Shown: positions 22,233 to 31,075 of the stretch, piece after piece | Layout of the letters: each line of letters starts with the position of its first letter | How positions within the stretch are numbered: position 1 is the stretch's first letter | Assembly: GCA_947632715.1 (NCBI GenBank) | Contig: CANRQF010000010.1 | Span: 1-32,641, forward strand | Source of the DNA: an uncultured Bacilli bacterium | GTDB lineage: Bacteria > Bacillota_I > Bacilli_A > RF39 > UBA660 | Reading direction: 5' to 3' | DNA length: 32,641 bases | Notes under the pieces: generated by a model | What the model was told of the DNA's origin: nothing | What the model saw: the letters and a program-made list of their open reading frames with translations, nothing else | Databases searched by the model: none | Made by a program: the position numbers and the translations under genes

Positions 22233-22760
22233 TTATTTTTTTCTATTTAATTGTTTTACATCAATATTCTTAATATTTAAAAATTCAGTAAAATTATTTA
22301 ATTCTTCTAAAGAATATCTTTTAATTTCTTCAAAAGTAATAGTAGCTAATATATTAGGAATAAAACTTAGAGCTAATTCATGTTTATTATTTTGCTCTTT
22401 ATTTAAACTTGTTTCTCTAGTATCAATTACATTATATAAATAATCTATAAATTCATATTGTCCATTTAATATGGCATTAATAATACTTACTAATAGATCA
22501 AAACTATAATAATCATAACTTATAGTATATATTTTTATAATTTCATTATTTTCTTTAACCTCTTTAACTTGTTCATGGTAATTTTTAATTGTTTTTGAAT
22601 ATTTATTCTTAGTTAAATAAAAAGAGTTTTCTGATTCATATTTAATATGGGAAATAATACTACATTGATCTATTATAATATTTTTAATTTCTTCAAGCTT
22701 ATCTTTATCAATCATAACATTATATTTAATAATAAAGTTATCTTCTAGTTTATAATACAT
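22233..22760 (-). CDS. Unknown 175-residue protein
   Basis: This soluble, charged protein is predicted to be mixed alpha/beta (MYYKLEDNFIIKYNVMIDKD, SYDYYSFDLLVSIINAILNG, ITFEEIKRYSLEELNNFTEFL). Start choice: the frame is open further upstream, but the Shine-Dalgarno AAAGGAG (minus strand, about 22771-22776) points to the ATG at 22760. A sigma-A-like promoter lies just upstream. The gene is divergent from the next operon and convergent with the abiE remnants. I recognise no family. Confidence 0.75.
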   Translation of the reverse strand: MYYKLEDNFIIKYNVMIDKDKLEEIKNIIIDQCSIISHIKYESENSFYLTKNKYSKTIKNYHEQVKEVKENNEIIKIYTISYDYYSFDLLVSIINAILNGQYEFIDYLYNVIDTRETSLNKEQNNKHELALSFIPNILATITFEEIKRYSLEELNNFTEFLNIKNIDVKQLNRKK

Positions 22761-22783
22761 TTTTACTACTCCTTTAAAATAAT

Positions 22784-22811
22784 TGTATATAGAAAAAAGA
22801 TAAAAAGTCAA
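22784..22811 (-). promoter_or_regulatory. Sigma-A-like promoter of the 22233-22760 gene
   Basis: On the minus strand TTGACT (22806-22811), 16 bases, TATACA (22784-22789), with the ribosome binding site and ATG just downstream. Confidence 0.5.
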
Positions 22812-22861
22812 TGTTAATAATGTCAAATTATATAAATTTTTTAAAGTAAGAACAAATGAGT

Positions 22862-22896
22862 TTGAATTTTGAGTAATTAATGTTATAATTTATAAT
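22862..22896 (+). promoter_or_regulatory. Promoter region of the unknown-unknown-deoD operon
   Basis: Two TATAAT boxes in tandem (22884-22889 and 22891-22896) have possible -35 elements TTGAAT (22862-22867) and TTGAGT (22869-22874), each at 16 bases. The ATG at 22909 is only 12 bases after the second box and has no clear Shine-Dalgarno, so the leader would be very short. Confidence 0.5.
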
Positions 22897-22908
22897 AGAG
22901 AGTGTTAG

Positions 22909-24441
22909 ATGAATATAGAAGAATATTTTGAACAATTTAATGGTGTAGATATTATATTTGATCCAATTCCTACTTATGAAGGTAATTGGCGTTTTGGTAT
23001 GGATATTTTAAAAGATAATGCTTTAATAGATTCATCTAATCAAAATATGCTTGAAGAATTTATCAATAAAACATATTTTGATATTTTAAAACAATTATTT
23101 AAAAGTGCTTCCAAAACAATAAAAGATTTCAGTATTGGTTTTGTTGCTACGAATCGTATAGATCGTTCTAATGGTAGATGTTTAAAGTATTCAAAAAGTT
23201 GTTTTTTTAAAAGTTTATTAAGTTTTTTTACCCAAAATTTAGATAAGTTAAATCGATCTGAAGATGAACATATCCAATATTTAATTAATCTATATAATAA
23301 TATTCAAAAAGATAATGATTCTTTAATTTTTGCATATAGTAATGAAGTGAAATTAAAGTTAGCTAAAATTAAAGATTTAAAAGAAAGAGAATTAAATTCA
23401 GATTATTATGATGCAGCTTTTGCTGATTATGAAAATTATACTCTAGCTAATAATTTAGAAATGAGTTTTAGAGAATATTTAGATAATATGGAAAGAGTAT
23501 ATCAAGATTTATTTGTAGGAATAATGTCTTTAAGTGATTTCTTTGAAAGGGAATTAGACTATAAAGAGTTATCTAAATGCTTTGATTTAGATGTATTTTA
23601 TTTATTATTTGCAGATATAATCTATGATTATAATGAGTTATGGTTAAATAAACACGAAACTTTAGCTAGTAATTTTCCTTATTTGGTTTTTTATAAAAAC
23701 TTTTTAGAAAATATAAGAAAAGAAAATGAAAATTATAATCCAAAAATTAATAAAAAGGGAAATGAATATACAAGTATAGAATTATTAAAAAATATAGAAG
23801 ATTTATTTCAAAAACATGAAGATGAAATCAAAGAAGTAGTTATTCCAAGTAAAAATGAAGAAGCATATAAAAATGTTGATTTTGTTGATCAATTAAAAAA
23901 ATTATATAATAATAGTAACTTTAAAGAGAATTGGACAATTTTACCTACAGATTCTAAAATAGAAAAATGTGAAGTAAATGAAGAAGCAAAAGAGAATGTT
24001 GAAAATTTATATGCAGATACTGAATTAATTAAAGAATTTAATATGCAAATAGATATTTTATTATCAACTGGATATGTTGGATCAATTATAAAAGGTAAAA
24101 ATGGTTATAATGGTTATTATGCGTTTATTTATGAAAATGGGAATGTTATTATTGAAAAATTAGATAAAAATGATATTTCTAAATATGAAAAAGATTACAC
24201 TTATATTATTGACATCGAAACATTTATTAGTCTTATTTCCCAACAAGAATTATTCTTAAATGATTTTATCAAAACCAATAATAATTGTAAGAGAATATTC
24301 CATGATGGAATTAATGAATGGCAAAAACAAATATATGAAGCCATATATCCAGAATTAGCATACGACCCAAGATTAGCAGTAAGTTATGTCGATAAAATAC
24401 AAAGAAAGGCATTAGAAGAAGATGAACGAAATATACAATAA
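22909..24441 (+). CDS. Unknown 510-residue cytoplasmic protein in the deoD operon
   Basis: The protein has no signal peptide or membrane segment. The N-terminal 200 residues contain GNWRFGMDILKDNALI and a helical, charged middle (KLKLAKIKDLKERELNSDYYDAAFADYENYT). Residues about 300-390 look like a linker rich in Glu and Lys. A C-terminal domain (STGYVGSIIKGKNGYNGYYAFIYENGNVIIEKLDKND) appears compact and beta-rich. No catalytic motif was recognised. It is preceded by tandem -10 boxes and no good ribosome binding site. Its 3' end overlaps the next unknown gene by 20 bases, and deoD follows, so the three are probably one transcript. A link to nucleoside metabolism is only suggested by position. 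Confidence 0.85.
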   Translation: MNIEEYFEQFNGVDIIFDPIPTYEGNWRFGMDILKDNALIDSSNQNMLEEFINKTYFDILKQLFKSASKTIKDFSIGFVATNRIDRSNGRCLKYSKSCFFKSLLSFFTQNLDKLNRSEDEHIQYLINLYNNIQKDNDSLIFAYSNEVKLKLAKIKDLKERELNSDYYDAAFADYENYTLANNLEMSFREYLDNMERVYQDLFVGIMSLSDFFERELDYKELSKCFDLDVFYLLFADIIYDYNELWLNKHETLASNFPYLVFYKNFLENIRKENENYNPKINKKGNEYTSIELLKNIEDLFQKHEDEIKEVVIPSKNEEAYKNVDFVDQLKKLYNNSNFKENWTILPTDSKIEKCEVNEEAKENVENLYADTELIKEFNMQIDILLSTGYVGSIIKGKNGYNGYYAFIYENGNVIIEKLDKNDISKYEKDYTYIIDIETFISLISQQELFLNDFIKTNNNCKRIFHDGINEWQKQIYEAIYPELAYDPRLAVSYVDKIQRKALEEDERNIQ

Positions 24442-24889
24442 ATTATTAGAAATAATTGGTGAAGATCCTCAAGAATTTCAAACTGTTGTTAATGCTGATA
24501 ATCCGGCAGGTATAGGAATAACTTGTGAAGAACTTTGGGATTTTTTAGAATTTTCTATTAATGAAGATTATTTAAATAAAGAAATAAATAGTAGTATTTT
24601 AATTACTAATGGTAATGTTTATACTACTTTAAAAATAATTCATGATTTAGCTTTTAAAACAGGAAATTTTATAATATATATAAATGAAAATAATGTAAGT
24701 ACAAATTATTATTTTATGAAAATGGCAAATAAAATATATGAAAAATTAGGTTTAAATGTTCAAATAAGAGCAGACTTAAGTCGTAATTATAATAAATATT
24801 TAGATCAATCTGTAACTTTAATTGGAAGTGAATCTTTTATGAGAGAAGCAAAAAAAGATTTTAGTAACGCTAATGTAATAATAATATAA
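24422..24889 (+). CDS. Unknown 155-residue protein between the 510-residue gene and deoD
   Basis: This small, acidic, soluble protein has an alternating alpha/beta pattern: an N-terminal helical part (NEIYNKLLEIIGEDP, ITCEELWDFLEFSINEDYL), then strand-helix units SSILITNGNVYTTLKIIHDL, NFIIYINENN and QSVTLIGSESFM, ending in the hydrophobic NVIII. This looks like a Rossmann-like fold fragment but has no recognisable nucleotide-binding loop. It overlaps the upstream gene by 20 bases and lies 12 bases before deoD, indicating tight coupling. No family was recognised. Its short length and lack of motif leave open that it is a partner subunit of the upstream protein. Confidence 0.8.
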   Translation: MNEIYNKLLEIIGEDPQEFQTVVNADNPAGIGITCEELWDFLEFSINEDYLNKEINSSILITNGNVYTTLKIIHDLAFKTGNFIIYINENNVSTNYYFMKMANKIYEKLGLNVQIRADLSRNYNKYLDQSVTLIGSESFMREAKKDFSNANVIII

Positions 24890-24901
24890 GGAGATGATTA
24901 T

Positions 24902-25636
24902 ATGGCTCAATTAGAACCATTACATATAAAAGTTGATAAAGAAAAAATTGCTCCCATTGTTTTAATGCCTGGTGATCCTTTAAGAGCAAAATATATTGCT
25001 GAAAGATTTTTGACTAATCCTATTTTAGTTAATAATATTAGAAATATGTTAGGATATACTGGTACTTATAAAGGTATCCCTATAACTGTTATTGGTAGTG
25101 GTATGGGAATGCCTAGTATGGGTATTTATTCATATGAATTATTTACATTTTATAATGTTCAAAAAATTATTAGAATTGGTACATGTGGTGCCAATAAAGA
25201 GGGAATTAATATTTCTGATTTAATAATAGCAGATAGAGCTTATAGTGAATCAAAATTTGCTTATACATTTAGTGATTATCCCAATAATATTACGTATCCA
25301 TCTAAAGAATTAAATGAAATAATAATTAATACTGCTAAAGAAATGGGGTATAAGTATTATGTTGGAACTATACTTACAATGGATATCTTTGGACCATATG
25401 TTGATGAAGAAAGAATATTAAATAGAATACCAAGAAATATAGAAATAATTGGTGAAGAAATGGAAGCTTTTGGTTTATTTCACATTGCTGATTATTGTAA
25501 TAAAGAAGCTGCTTGTATTTTAACCGTAACAGATTCAAAATATTCCGAGATTATTCTTTCTGATGAAGAAAGAGAAAAAAACTTAAATAACATGATATTA
25601 TTAGCACTTAATTCTATAACTAGAAAAGAAAATTAA
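24902..25636 (+). CDS. deoD: Purine nucleoside phosphorylase DeoD
   Basis: This 244-residue hexameric-type enzyme splits purine (deoxy)ribonucleosides with phosphate into base and ribose-1-phosphate for salvage. Phosphate and ribose motifs: MPGDPLRAKYIAERFL (residues 22-37), NIRNMLGYTG, GSGMGMPSMGIY and IIRIGTCG. The ribose site is EEMEAFGLF (E188), and the base-site pair is D211 (TVTDSK) and R224, at the same 13-residue spacing as D204/R217 of Escherichia coli PNP, so both 6-oxo and 6-amino purines should be accepted. The usual serines next to these (GSCG, TVSD) are threonines here. A strong Shine-Dalgarno AAGGAGATGATT precedes the ATG. It is the last gene of the operon, followed by a terminator. 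Confidence 0.95.
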   Translation: MAQLEPLHIKVDKEKIAPIVLMPGDPLRAKYIAERFLTNPILVNNIRNMLGYTGTYKGIPITVIGSGMGMPSMGIYSYELFTFYNVQKIIRIGTCGANKEGINISDLIIADRAYSESKFAYTFSDYPNNITYPSKELNEIIINTAKEMGYKYYVGTILTMDIFGPYVDEERILNRIPRNIEIIGEEMEAFGLFHIADYCNKEAACILTVTDSKYSEIILSDEEREKNLNNMILLALNSITRKEN

Positions 25637-25686
25637 CAGATATTGGTCTTGCAAAAGTATCTTCTTAATAATATAATGTATTCATG

Positions 25687-25721
25687 AGTATAAAAAATTT
25701 GTCGTTTTTTTTATACTTTTT
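25687..25721 (+). terminator. Terminator after deoD
   Basis: A perfect 11-bp stem (AGTATAAAAAA / TTTTTTATACT) with a 9-base loop is followed by more T. TTGTCG (25699-25704) and CATTAT (25722-25727), 17 bases apart, overlap it and may be the promoter of the following lipoprotein gene. Confidence 0.7.
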
Positions 25722-25750
25722 GCATTATATTTAAAAGAAAGGAGTTAAAT

Positions 25751-27160
25751 GTGCAAATGAATGAGAAAAAACGAAATAGTGTAGGCATTGTAATTATAGC
25801 ATTAGTCCTAGTCGCAATATTAACTGGATGTTCTAAAGAATATACAGTTGTATTTAATACGGATGGTGGAAGTAATGTAGCCAGTTTAAAAGTAGAAAAA
25901 GATGGTAAAGTTACTAAACCAAGTAATCCTACTAAAGAAAATTATACTTTTGATGGTTGGTATTATAATGGTGAATTATATGATTTTAATACTAAAGTAA
26001 CTAAAGATATAATTTTAGAAGCTAGATGGACTTTAGAAGGTAAAGTAACTGGTGTTAGTTTAAATATAAATGAATTAACATTAAAACCTAATGGAACATA
26101 TAATCTTATTGTTACTGTTTCTCCAGAAGATGCTAATAATAAGAATGTTAAATGGACTAGTAGTGATAGTAATATTGTTTCAGTATCAAATGATGGTAAA
26201 ATTAAGGCTTTAAAGAAAGGTAGTGCTACTATAACTGTTACTACTGAAGATGGTGGTTATAGTGATAAATGCATTGTTACAGTTACTGATAATATTGTAA
26301 ATGTTAATGAAGTTACAATTAATGGTCAAAGTACAGTTAAAGTTGGTAAAACAATTAAATTAAGTGCAGTTGTTAAACCAACTGATGCATCAGATAAATC
26401 AGTTACATGGAAGAGTAGTAATACTGCAATTGCTACCGTAGATAAAAATGGTACTGTTAAAGGAATTAAAGGTGGAAAAGTTACAATAACTGTTACAACA
26501 AATGATGGTAATAAAACTGCTACTAAAGAAATTACAGTAGAAGAAGATAAACAAACACCAAGTAGTTCAACAACTCCAAGTGAAACGACAAAACCAAGTG
26601 GCTCAACAACTCCAAGTGAACAAACAAAACCAAGTGAATCAGAAACACCTAAAGATGTTAAAGTTACTGAAATTGAAATTAAAGCAAGCAAAAACAGTGT
26701 AAATGTTAATGAAAATCTAACATTAACAGCAGTTATAAACCCAGCTGATGCTAAAAATCAAGAAGTTACATGGGAGAGTAGTGATAGAACAAAAGCTACT
26801 GTATCAGAAAAAGGTGTTGTAACTGGTGTTAGTTCTGGTAAAGTTACGATTACTGTAATAAGTAAAGAAAATTCTAGTATTAAAAATTCAATAGTAATTG
26901 AAGTAAAAGATGTTTATAAAGTTGTTTATACAAGAATTCGTAATAACAATAATGTTATAACAGGATATAAAGTAAATGTTTATAGAAACAACATTGCATG
27001 GACAGGTTTTGTTGCAATAGAAGATGGCAATGGAAAATTCAGAAAATTTGCAGATGGCACTGCACCAGTTGAGCAAGTTAATGAAAATAAACATAAGACA
27101 AAAATAAGAGTAGATACAGAAACTTTAATTGAAGATGTTGATGTATCTTATATAGATTAG
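25751..27160 (+). CDS. Lipoprotein with InlB-type repeat and three Big_2 domains
   Basis: This 469-residue surface lipoprotein has a signal peptide ending in the lipobox LTGC, with C27 the lipidated cysteine and LspA (2842) the expected processing enzyme. One InlB B-type repeat follows (YTVVFNTDGG ... YTFDGWYYNG ... ILEARW), then Big_2 Ig-like domains at about 98-177 and 182-258 (each with VTW/VKW-x-SS and GKxTITVT signatures), a Ser/Thr/Pro linker (PSSSTTPSETTKPSG, about 265-297), a third Big_2 (about 300-385) and a unique 80-residue C-terminal domain (VVYTRIRNNNNVITGYKV). The start is GTG 25751, six bases after GGAG; ATG 25757 is at an unusually long distance. It forms an operon with the large repeat protein 10 bases downstream. 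Adhesion or wall contact is a family-based guess. Confidence 0.9.
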   Translation: MQMNEKKRNSVGIVIIALVLVAILTGCSKEYTVVFNTDGGSNVASLKVEKDGKVTKPSNPTKENYTFDGWYYNGELYDFNTKVTKDIILEARWTLEGKVTGVSLNINELTLKPNGTYNLIVTVSPEDANNKNVKWTSSDSNIVSVSNDGKIKALKKGSATITVTTEDGGYSDKCIVTVTDNIVNVNEVTINGQSTVKVGKTIKLSAVVKPTDASDKSVTWKSSNTAIATVDKNGTVKGIKGGKVTITVTTNDGNKTATKEITVEEDKQTPSSSTTPSETTKPSGSTTPSEQTKPSESETPKDVKVTEIEIKASKNSVNVNENLTLTAVINPADAKNQEVTWESSDRTKATVSEKGVVTGVSSGKVTITVISKENSSIKNSIVIEVKDVYKVVYTRIRNNNNVITGYKVNVYRNNIAWTGFVAIEDGNGKFRKFADGTAPVEQVNENKHKTKIRVDTETLIEDVDVSYID

Positions 27161-27170
27161 GAGATATAAA

Positions 27171-30100
27171 ATGAAAAAAATAGGAAAATTCATATTTTTA
27201 GGATTTATAGTTTTTTTACTAAATATGACTAATTCATTTGCTCGAGAATTAACTTTAGATGAATTAGGAGATTTAATTATTAGTCATAATCCTTCAGCTG
27301 ATGCATTTTATGTTATCGGTAAATATGCTTTTACAATGAAGTATGTTGGCGAATATAATTTAAATACAGAAGATTTTATGTTAGCGGCTCGTTCAATAGA
27401 TGTTTTAGAAAGCGATGGTAAAACTAAAGGAACACCTGCTTATACTAAAATGAGTGCTTATCAAATTTCATCTAATACTGATGATTATGGTAACGTTGTA
27501 AATTGGTATGTTGGAGATAATTTGATTGGTACAAATAAAATAACTGATGATACAATCTTTGAAATTGATTACATCGATTATGAAAAAGTAAAAGATGCAT
27601 ATACAATTGATTTTAATACAATGGGTGGTAATACAATTACTTCTATGACTATAGAAGAAGGAGAATCTATTAAAGAATTACCAACACCAATAAAAGAAGG
27701 ACATAAATTCTTATATTGGTATCTAGAAGATGAAGGTGTACCCTTTCGCAATGAGGATTATACCATTAATGAAAACATCACTTTATATGCCAAATGGGAA
27801 GCTAAATCTTTTACAATTACATTTGATGATGAAAATGTAGATGAAGAGAATAAAAATGTAACATATACATATGCAACTTCAATGGATGATTTAACACCAA
27901 CTGGTAAAGCAGAATTTAAACCAAAAAATAAAGCAGGTTATGCATTTAAGTATTGGTATGAAGAAGGTAATGATAAAGAATTTGATTTTACAAAACCTTT
28001 AGATAAAAATGTTACTTTAAAAGCTAAATGGGAATTAATTGATGTAACTGTAAAATTTAAAAATGAAGATAAAACAGATAATACGTCAAAAGTAGTTAAA
28101 TATAATCAAAAAGTTGAAGGTATAGAAAATCCAAGCAAAAAAAATTATACATTTGTAGGTTGGTTTAAATGTTTAGATGATACATGTGATACAACTGATA
28201 ACAATGAATTTGTTTTAGCAAATACACCAATAACTGAAGATATAACATTAATTGCTAAATTTAAGCCAAATACTTATACACTTAAATTTGATGATCAAAA
28301 CGTTCAAGAAAATAAAAGATTATTAAGTTTTACTGCACCTAATTTAGTACCAAAAACATCAAAACCCGATATTGAAAATGAATATAAATTACAAGATAAA
28401 GATGGTTATACATTTAAGTATTGGTATGATTCAGAAGTAGGTGAAAATCAACCATTTGATTTTAATGCTGAACTTACAAAAAATACAATTTTATATGCTA
28501 AATGGGAAGGTAAAAAATTAGTTGTTACTTTCATAAATGATAATGAACAAAAAGAAGAACAAGTTGAATATGATCATCATGTTAATAAACCAACTGATCC
28601 ATCTAAAGTAGGTTATGTATTTGATGGTTGGTATAAATGTACAAATGATAATTGTACAACAACTGAAAGCACAAAATTTGACTTTAATAGTTATATAACA
28701 AAAGATACTAAATTAAAAGCTAAATGGAATGCGTTATCCTATACAATTACATTTGATGATACAAATGTTGATGAAGAAAATAAAATAGTAACATATACAT
28801 ATAAAGATTCAATGGAGGACTTAAAACCAATAAATAAAGAAAGCTTTACACCAACAAATAGAGAAGGTTATATATTTGAATATTGGTATGAAGATGGTAA
28901 TCCAAACACAAGATTTGATTTTACTAAAGTATTAACAAAAAATGTTACATTGAAAGCTAAATGGAAAGCAGTATCTTATACCATAACATTTGATGATGAT
29001 AATGTAGATAGTTCTGATAGAACAAAAACATATACTTATGAAAATTCAATGGATAATTTAAAACCAACTGATAAGGCAGGATTTAAACCAAAAGATAAAA
29101 CAGGTTATACATTTGAATACTGGTATGAAGATGGAGATGAAAATACACAATTTGATTTTAATGAAGCATTAACAAAAGATGTTAAATTAAAAGCTAAATG
29201 GAAGATAAATACATATACAGTTACATTTGAAGAAAGCGAAATTTCAAGTCAAACTATAGAATATAATAATAAAGCAACTAAACCACAACCAGATCCAGTA
29301 AAAGAAGGATATGATTTTGTAGGTTGGTATAAATGTACAAACGATGATTGTTCAGAAACTGAAGAAGAAGAATTTGATTTTGAGAGTACACCAATTGTGG
29401 GAGATATTAAGATAAAAGCTGTGTGGGAAACAAAAAGAATTACAGTTACATTCAAAAATTATGATAATAGTATTCATACAACAAAGAGAGTAGATTATAA
29501 TACTGATTTAACAATAGATGATATTAATAATCCAGAAAGAACAAGTGATGTAGAATATAATGGATATAGATTCTTAGGCTGGTATAAATGTGATGATGAA
29601 ACTTGTGAAGAAAAAGATTCTCAAGTATTTAATGTTGATACCAATGGAAAAGGCTTAAAAGAAGATTTAACTTTAATAGCAAAATATGAATTAATAGTTT
29701 ATACAAATAGAATAGCTAGTGATTTTGTTGAAAATATGAATTTTGAAGATTTCTCAACAATCTTAGGTGGAGATACAAAAATTTATTTTAACATCTTAAA
29801 GAAAGATACTCTTTTAAGTAAAAATTTTGATGAATTTGTCGAAAGTATTGAAAGTATTATCAATGTTGAAAATGTAAAAAATATTACGATTGATTATAAT
29901 GGTAAAAATAAAAATTTAAATTTTGAATCCAATGTTAGTGATGAATTTAAAGAAATATTTAATTCGTTAACTGGTAAAGATTTTGATAATGCAACAACAT
30001 TAGATTTAGATGATAAATCATTTACTCTTAAAATTAATTTAAAAGATGATATTAAAAATTCAGCTGATCAAAATACTGATACATATGAAGTTGTTTTTGA

Positions 30101-31013
30101 TTCAAATAATTTCCAAATAGTAAGAGATGAACAAGGATTTAAAGATGCATTAGATGATAAAAAAGAAGTAATACTTGCACAAGATATTACTATTACTAAT
30201 GTAATTAATATTGCAAATGATGTTGCTATTGATGGAAGAAATTATAAATTAATTTCAAATGTTAATAGTAAATATTTATTCAATATTACAAGTGGTTCTG
30301 TAGTATTAAAAGATATTGAATTAAAAATAGATACATTAAAGCCATCAGAATATAGTAAAGAAACTCATAAAGCAACTAAAGAAAAAAATACAATAGCTGT
30401 TTATGTTGGTAATGGTGCAAAATTAACTGTAACAAATGTTAAAGTTACAAGTGATGTAACTATTAATGATTTAAAAATGGATGGAGAAGAGTTAAGCGCT
30501 CATAAAGTTTCAGTTAATCAAAATGCTGCTGTTGAACTACATGGAGAATTATATGGTAATGGTTTAACATATCAAAATGAATATTATGGTAGCCCAACAG
30601 TAATGATGGGTAGTGATTGCAATATGAAAATAGATGGCTTACATAAAGTTATGGCTGTATATGATATAAAACGTGATAAAGGTGCTGATGGTCAAAATAG
30701 AAATGAAGAATTTATTCATTTATATAAAAATTCCGATCATACAGAATTAAAATATGTATTGTATTCTTTTGATAGAAGATTTTTACCAATAGCTTATCTA
30801 CATGGTGAAAAATTTATAATTCCAGAAGCATTTAATGAAGGTGGAGATTATTATAACTATATTGATGCTGGTGAAACGTACGAATTTAATGGTAAATGGA
30901 GTTATTATGATTCAGGTAGAAAAGATATTACTAGTGAACAACTTAAAGAAATGGTAGTCACAGATACAAATATAAGTTTATTAAATGCACAATATAGTAA
31001 AAAAGAAAGTTAG
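27171..31013 (+). CDS. Giant secreted protein with nine InlB-type repeats
   Basis: This 1280-residue exoprotein has a signal peptide (residues 1-24, cleavage near NSFA). A unique N-terminal domain of about 120 residues is followed by nine Listeria-Bacteroides (InlB B-type, Flg_new) beta-grasp repeats from about 144 to 842, then a helical region (about 845-970), and a region with regular short beta strands (VILAQDITITNVINI, VAIDGRNYKLI, VVLKDIELKID) that looks like a right-handed beta helix up to about 1190. A C-terminal segment follows. There is no LPXTG, transmembrane or choline-binding anchor, so attachment is unknown; the preceding lipoprotein may help hold it. Cysteines occur almost only as CX4C pairs in four repeats. 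AGGAGA precedes the ATG. Adhesion is the usual role for such repeats but is not shown here. Confidence 0.9.
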   Translation: MKKIGKFIFLGFIVFLLNMTNSFARELTLDELGDLIISHNPSADAFYVIGKYAFTMKYVGEYNLNTEDFMLAARSIDVLESDGKTKGTPAYTKMSAYQISSNTDDYGNVVNWYVGDNLIGTNKITDDTIFEIDYIDYEKVKDAYTIDFNTMGGNTITSMTIEEGESIKELPTPIKEGHKFLYWYLEDEGVPFRNEDYTINENITLYAKWEAKSFTITFDDENVDEENKNVTYTYATSMDDLTPTGKAEFKPKNKAGYAFKYWYEEGNDKEFDFTKPLDKNVTLKAKWELIDVTVKFKNEDKTDNTSKVVKYNQKVEGIENPSKKNYTFVGWFKCLDDTCDTTDNNEFVLANTPITEDITLIAKFKPNTYTLKFDDQNVQENKRLLSFTAPNLVPKTSKPDIENEYKLQDKDGYTFKYWYDSEVGENQPFDFNAELTKNTILYAKWEGKKLVVTFINDNEQKEEQVEYDHHVNKPTDPSKVGYVFDGWYKCTNDNCTTTESTKFDFNSYITKDTKLKAKWNALSYTITFDDTNVDEENKIVTYTYKDSMEDLKPINKESFTPTNREGYIFEYWYEDGNPNTRFDFTKVLTKNVTLKAKWKAVSYTITFDDDNVDSSDRTKTYTYENSMDNLKPTDKAGFKPKDKTGYTFEYWYEDGDENTQFDFNEALTKDVKLKAKWKINTYTVTFEESEISSQTIEYNNKATKPQPDPVKEGYDFVGWYKCTNDDCSETEEEEFDFESTPIVGDIKIKAVWETKRITVTFKNYDNSIHTTKRVDYNTDLTIDDINNPERTSDVEYNGYRFLGWYKCDDETCEEKDSQVFNVDTNGKGLKEDLTLIAKYELIVYTNRIASDFVENMNFEDFSTILGGDTKIYFNILKKDTLLSKNFDEFVESIESIINVENVKNITIDYNGKNKNLNFESNVSDEFKEIFNSLTGKDFDNATTLDLDDKSFTLKINLKDDIKNSADQNTDTYEVVFDSNNFQIVRDEQGFKDALDDKKEVILAQDITITNVINIANDVAIDGRNYKLISNVNSKYLFNITSGSVVLKDIELKIDTLKPSEYSKETHKATKEKNTIAVYVGNGAKLTVTNVKVTSDVTINDLKMDGEELSAHKVSVNQNAAVELHGELYGNGLTYQNEYYGSPTVMMGSDCNMKIDGLHKVMAVYDIKRDKGADGQNRNEEFIHLYKNSDHTELKYVLYSFDRRFLPIAYLHGEKFIIPEAFNEGGDYYNYIDAGETYEFNGKWSYYDSGRKDITSEQLKEMVVTDTNISLLNAQYSKKES
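27600..29696 (+). repeat. Nine tandem InlB-type coding repeats of two subtypes
   Basis: Each unit is about 70-85 codons and ends in an AKW/AKF/AKY box. After a first atypical unit, the order by subtype is A-B-A-B-A-A-B-B. Subtype A has TFDDxNVD and FxYWYExG; subtype B has GWYKC with a CX4C pair. Units 2, 6 and 7 are also very similar in DNA, which points to recent duplication and a risk of assembly collapse. Confidence 0.85.
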
Positions 31014-31039
31014 AAGATGTCATGAACATCTTCTTTTTT
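31012..31039 (+). terminator. Terminator after the repeat-protein gene
   Basis: A perfect 8-9-bp stem (GAAGATGT / ACATCTTC) with a 5-base loop is followed by TTTTTT. Confidence 0.88.
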
Positions 31040-31043
31040 GTGC

Positions 31044-31072
31044 AAAAAAAATTCATACTTTTATGTATGAAT
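31044..31072 (-). terminator. Terminator of the phosphomannomutase gene
   Basis: Read on the minus strand, an 8-bp stem (ATTCATAC / GTATGAAT) with a 6-base loop is followed by seven T (the A-run at 31044-31050). It lies just after the stop codon at 31076. Confidence 0.8.
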
Positions 31073-31075
31073 TAA

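Noticed and set aside
22198-22443. Plus-strand frame of 81 codons
   Set aside because: It is antisense to the 22233-22760 gene, which has a good ribosome binding site and promoter; the plus-strand frame has neither.
25749-25751. ATG at 25749 as start of the lipoprotein
   Set aside because: It is out of frame and stops after three codons; the GTG at 25751 is in frame and well spaced from GGAG.
26326-26691. Minus-strand frame of 121 codons inside the lipoprotein gene
   Set aside because: It is the antisense of the Big_2 and Ser/Thr/Pro linker coding sequence, with repetitive SLGV-type residues and no initiation signal.
27600-29696. Regular repeats considered as a CRISPR-like or non-coding array
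   Set aside because: The repeats are 210-260 bases long, stay in frame, and encode divergent protein domains.
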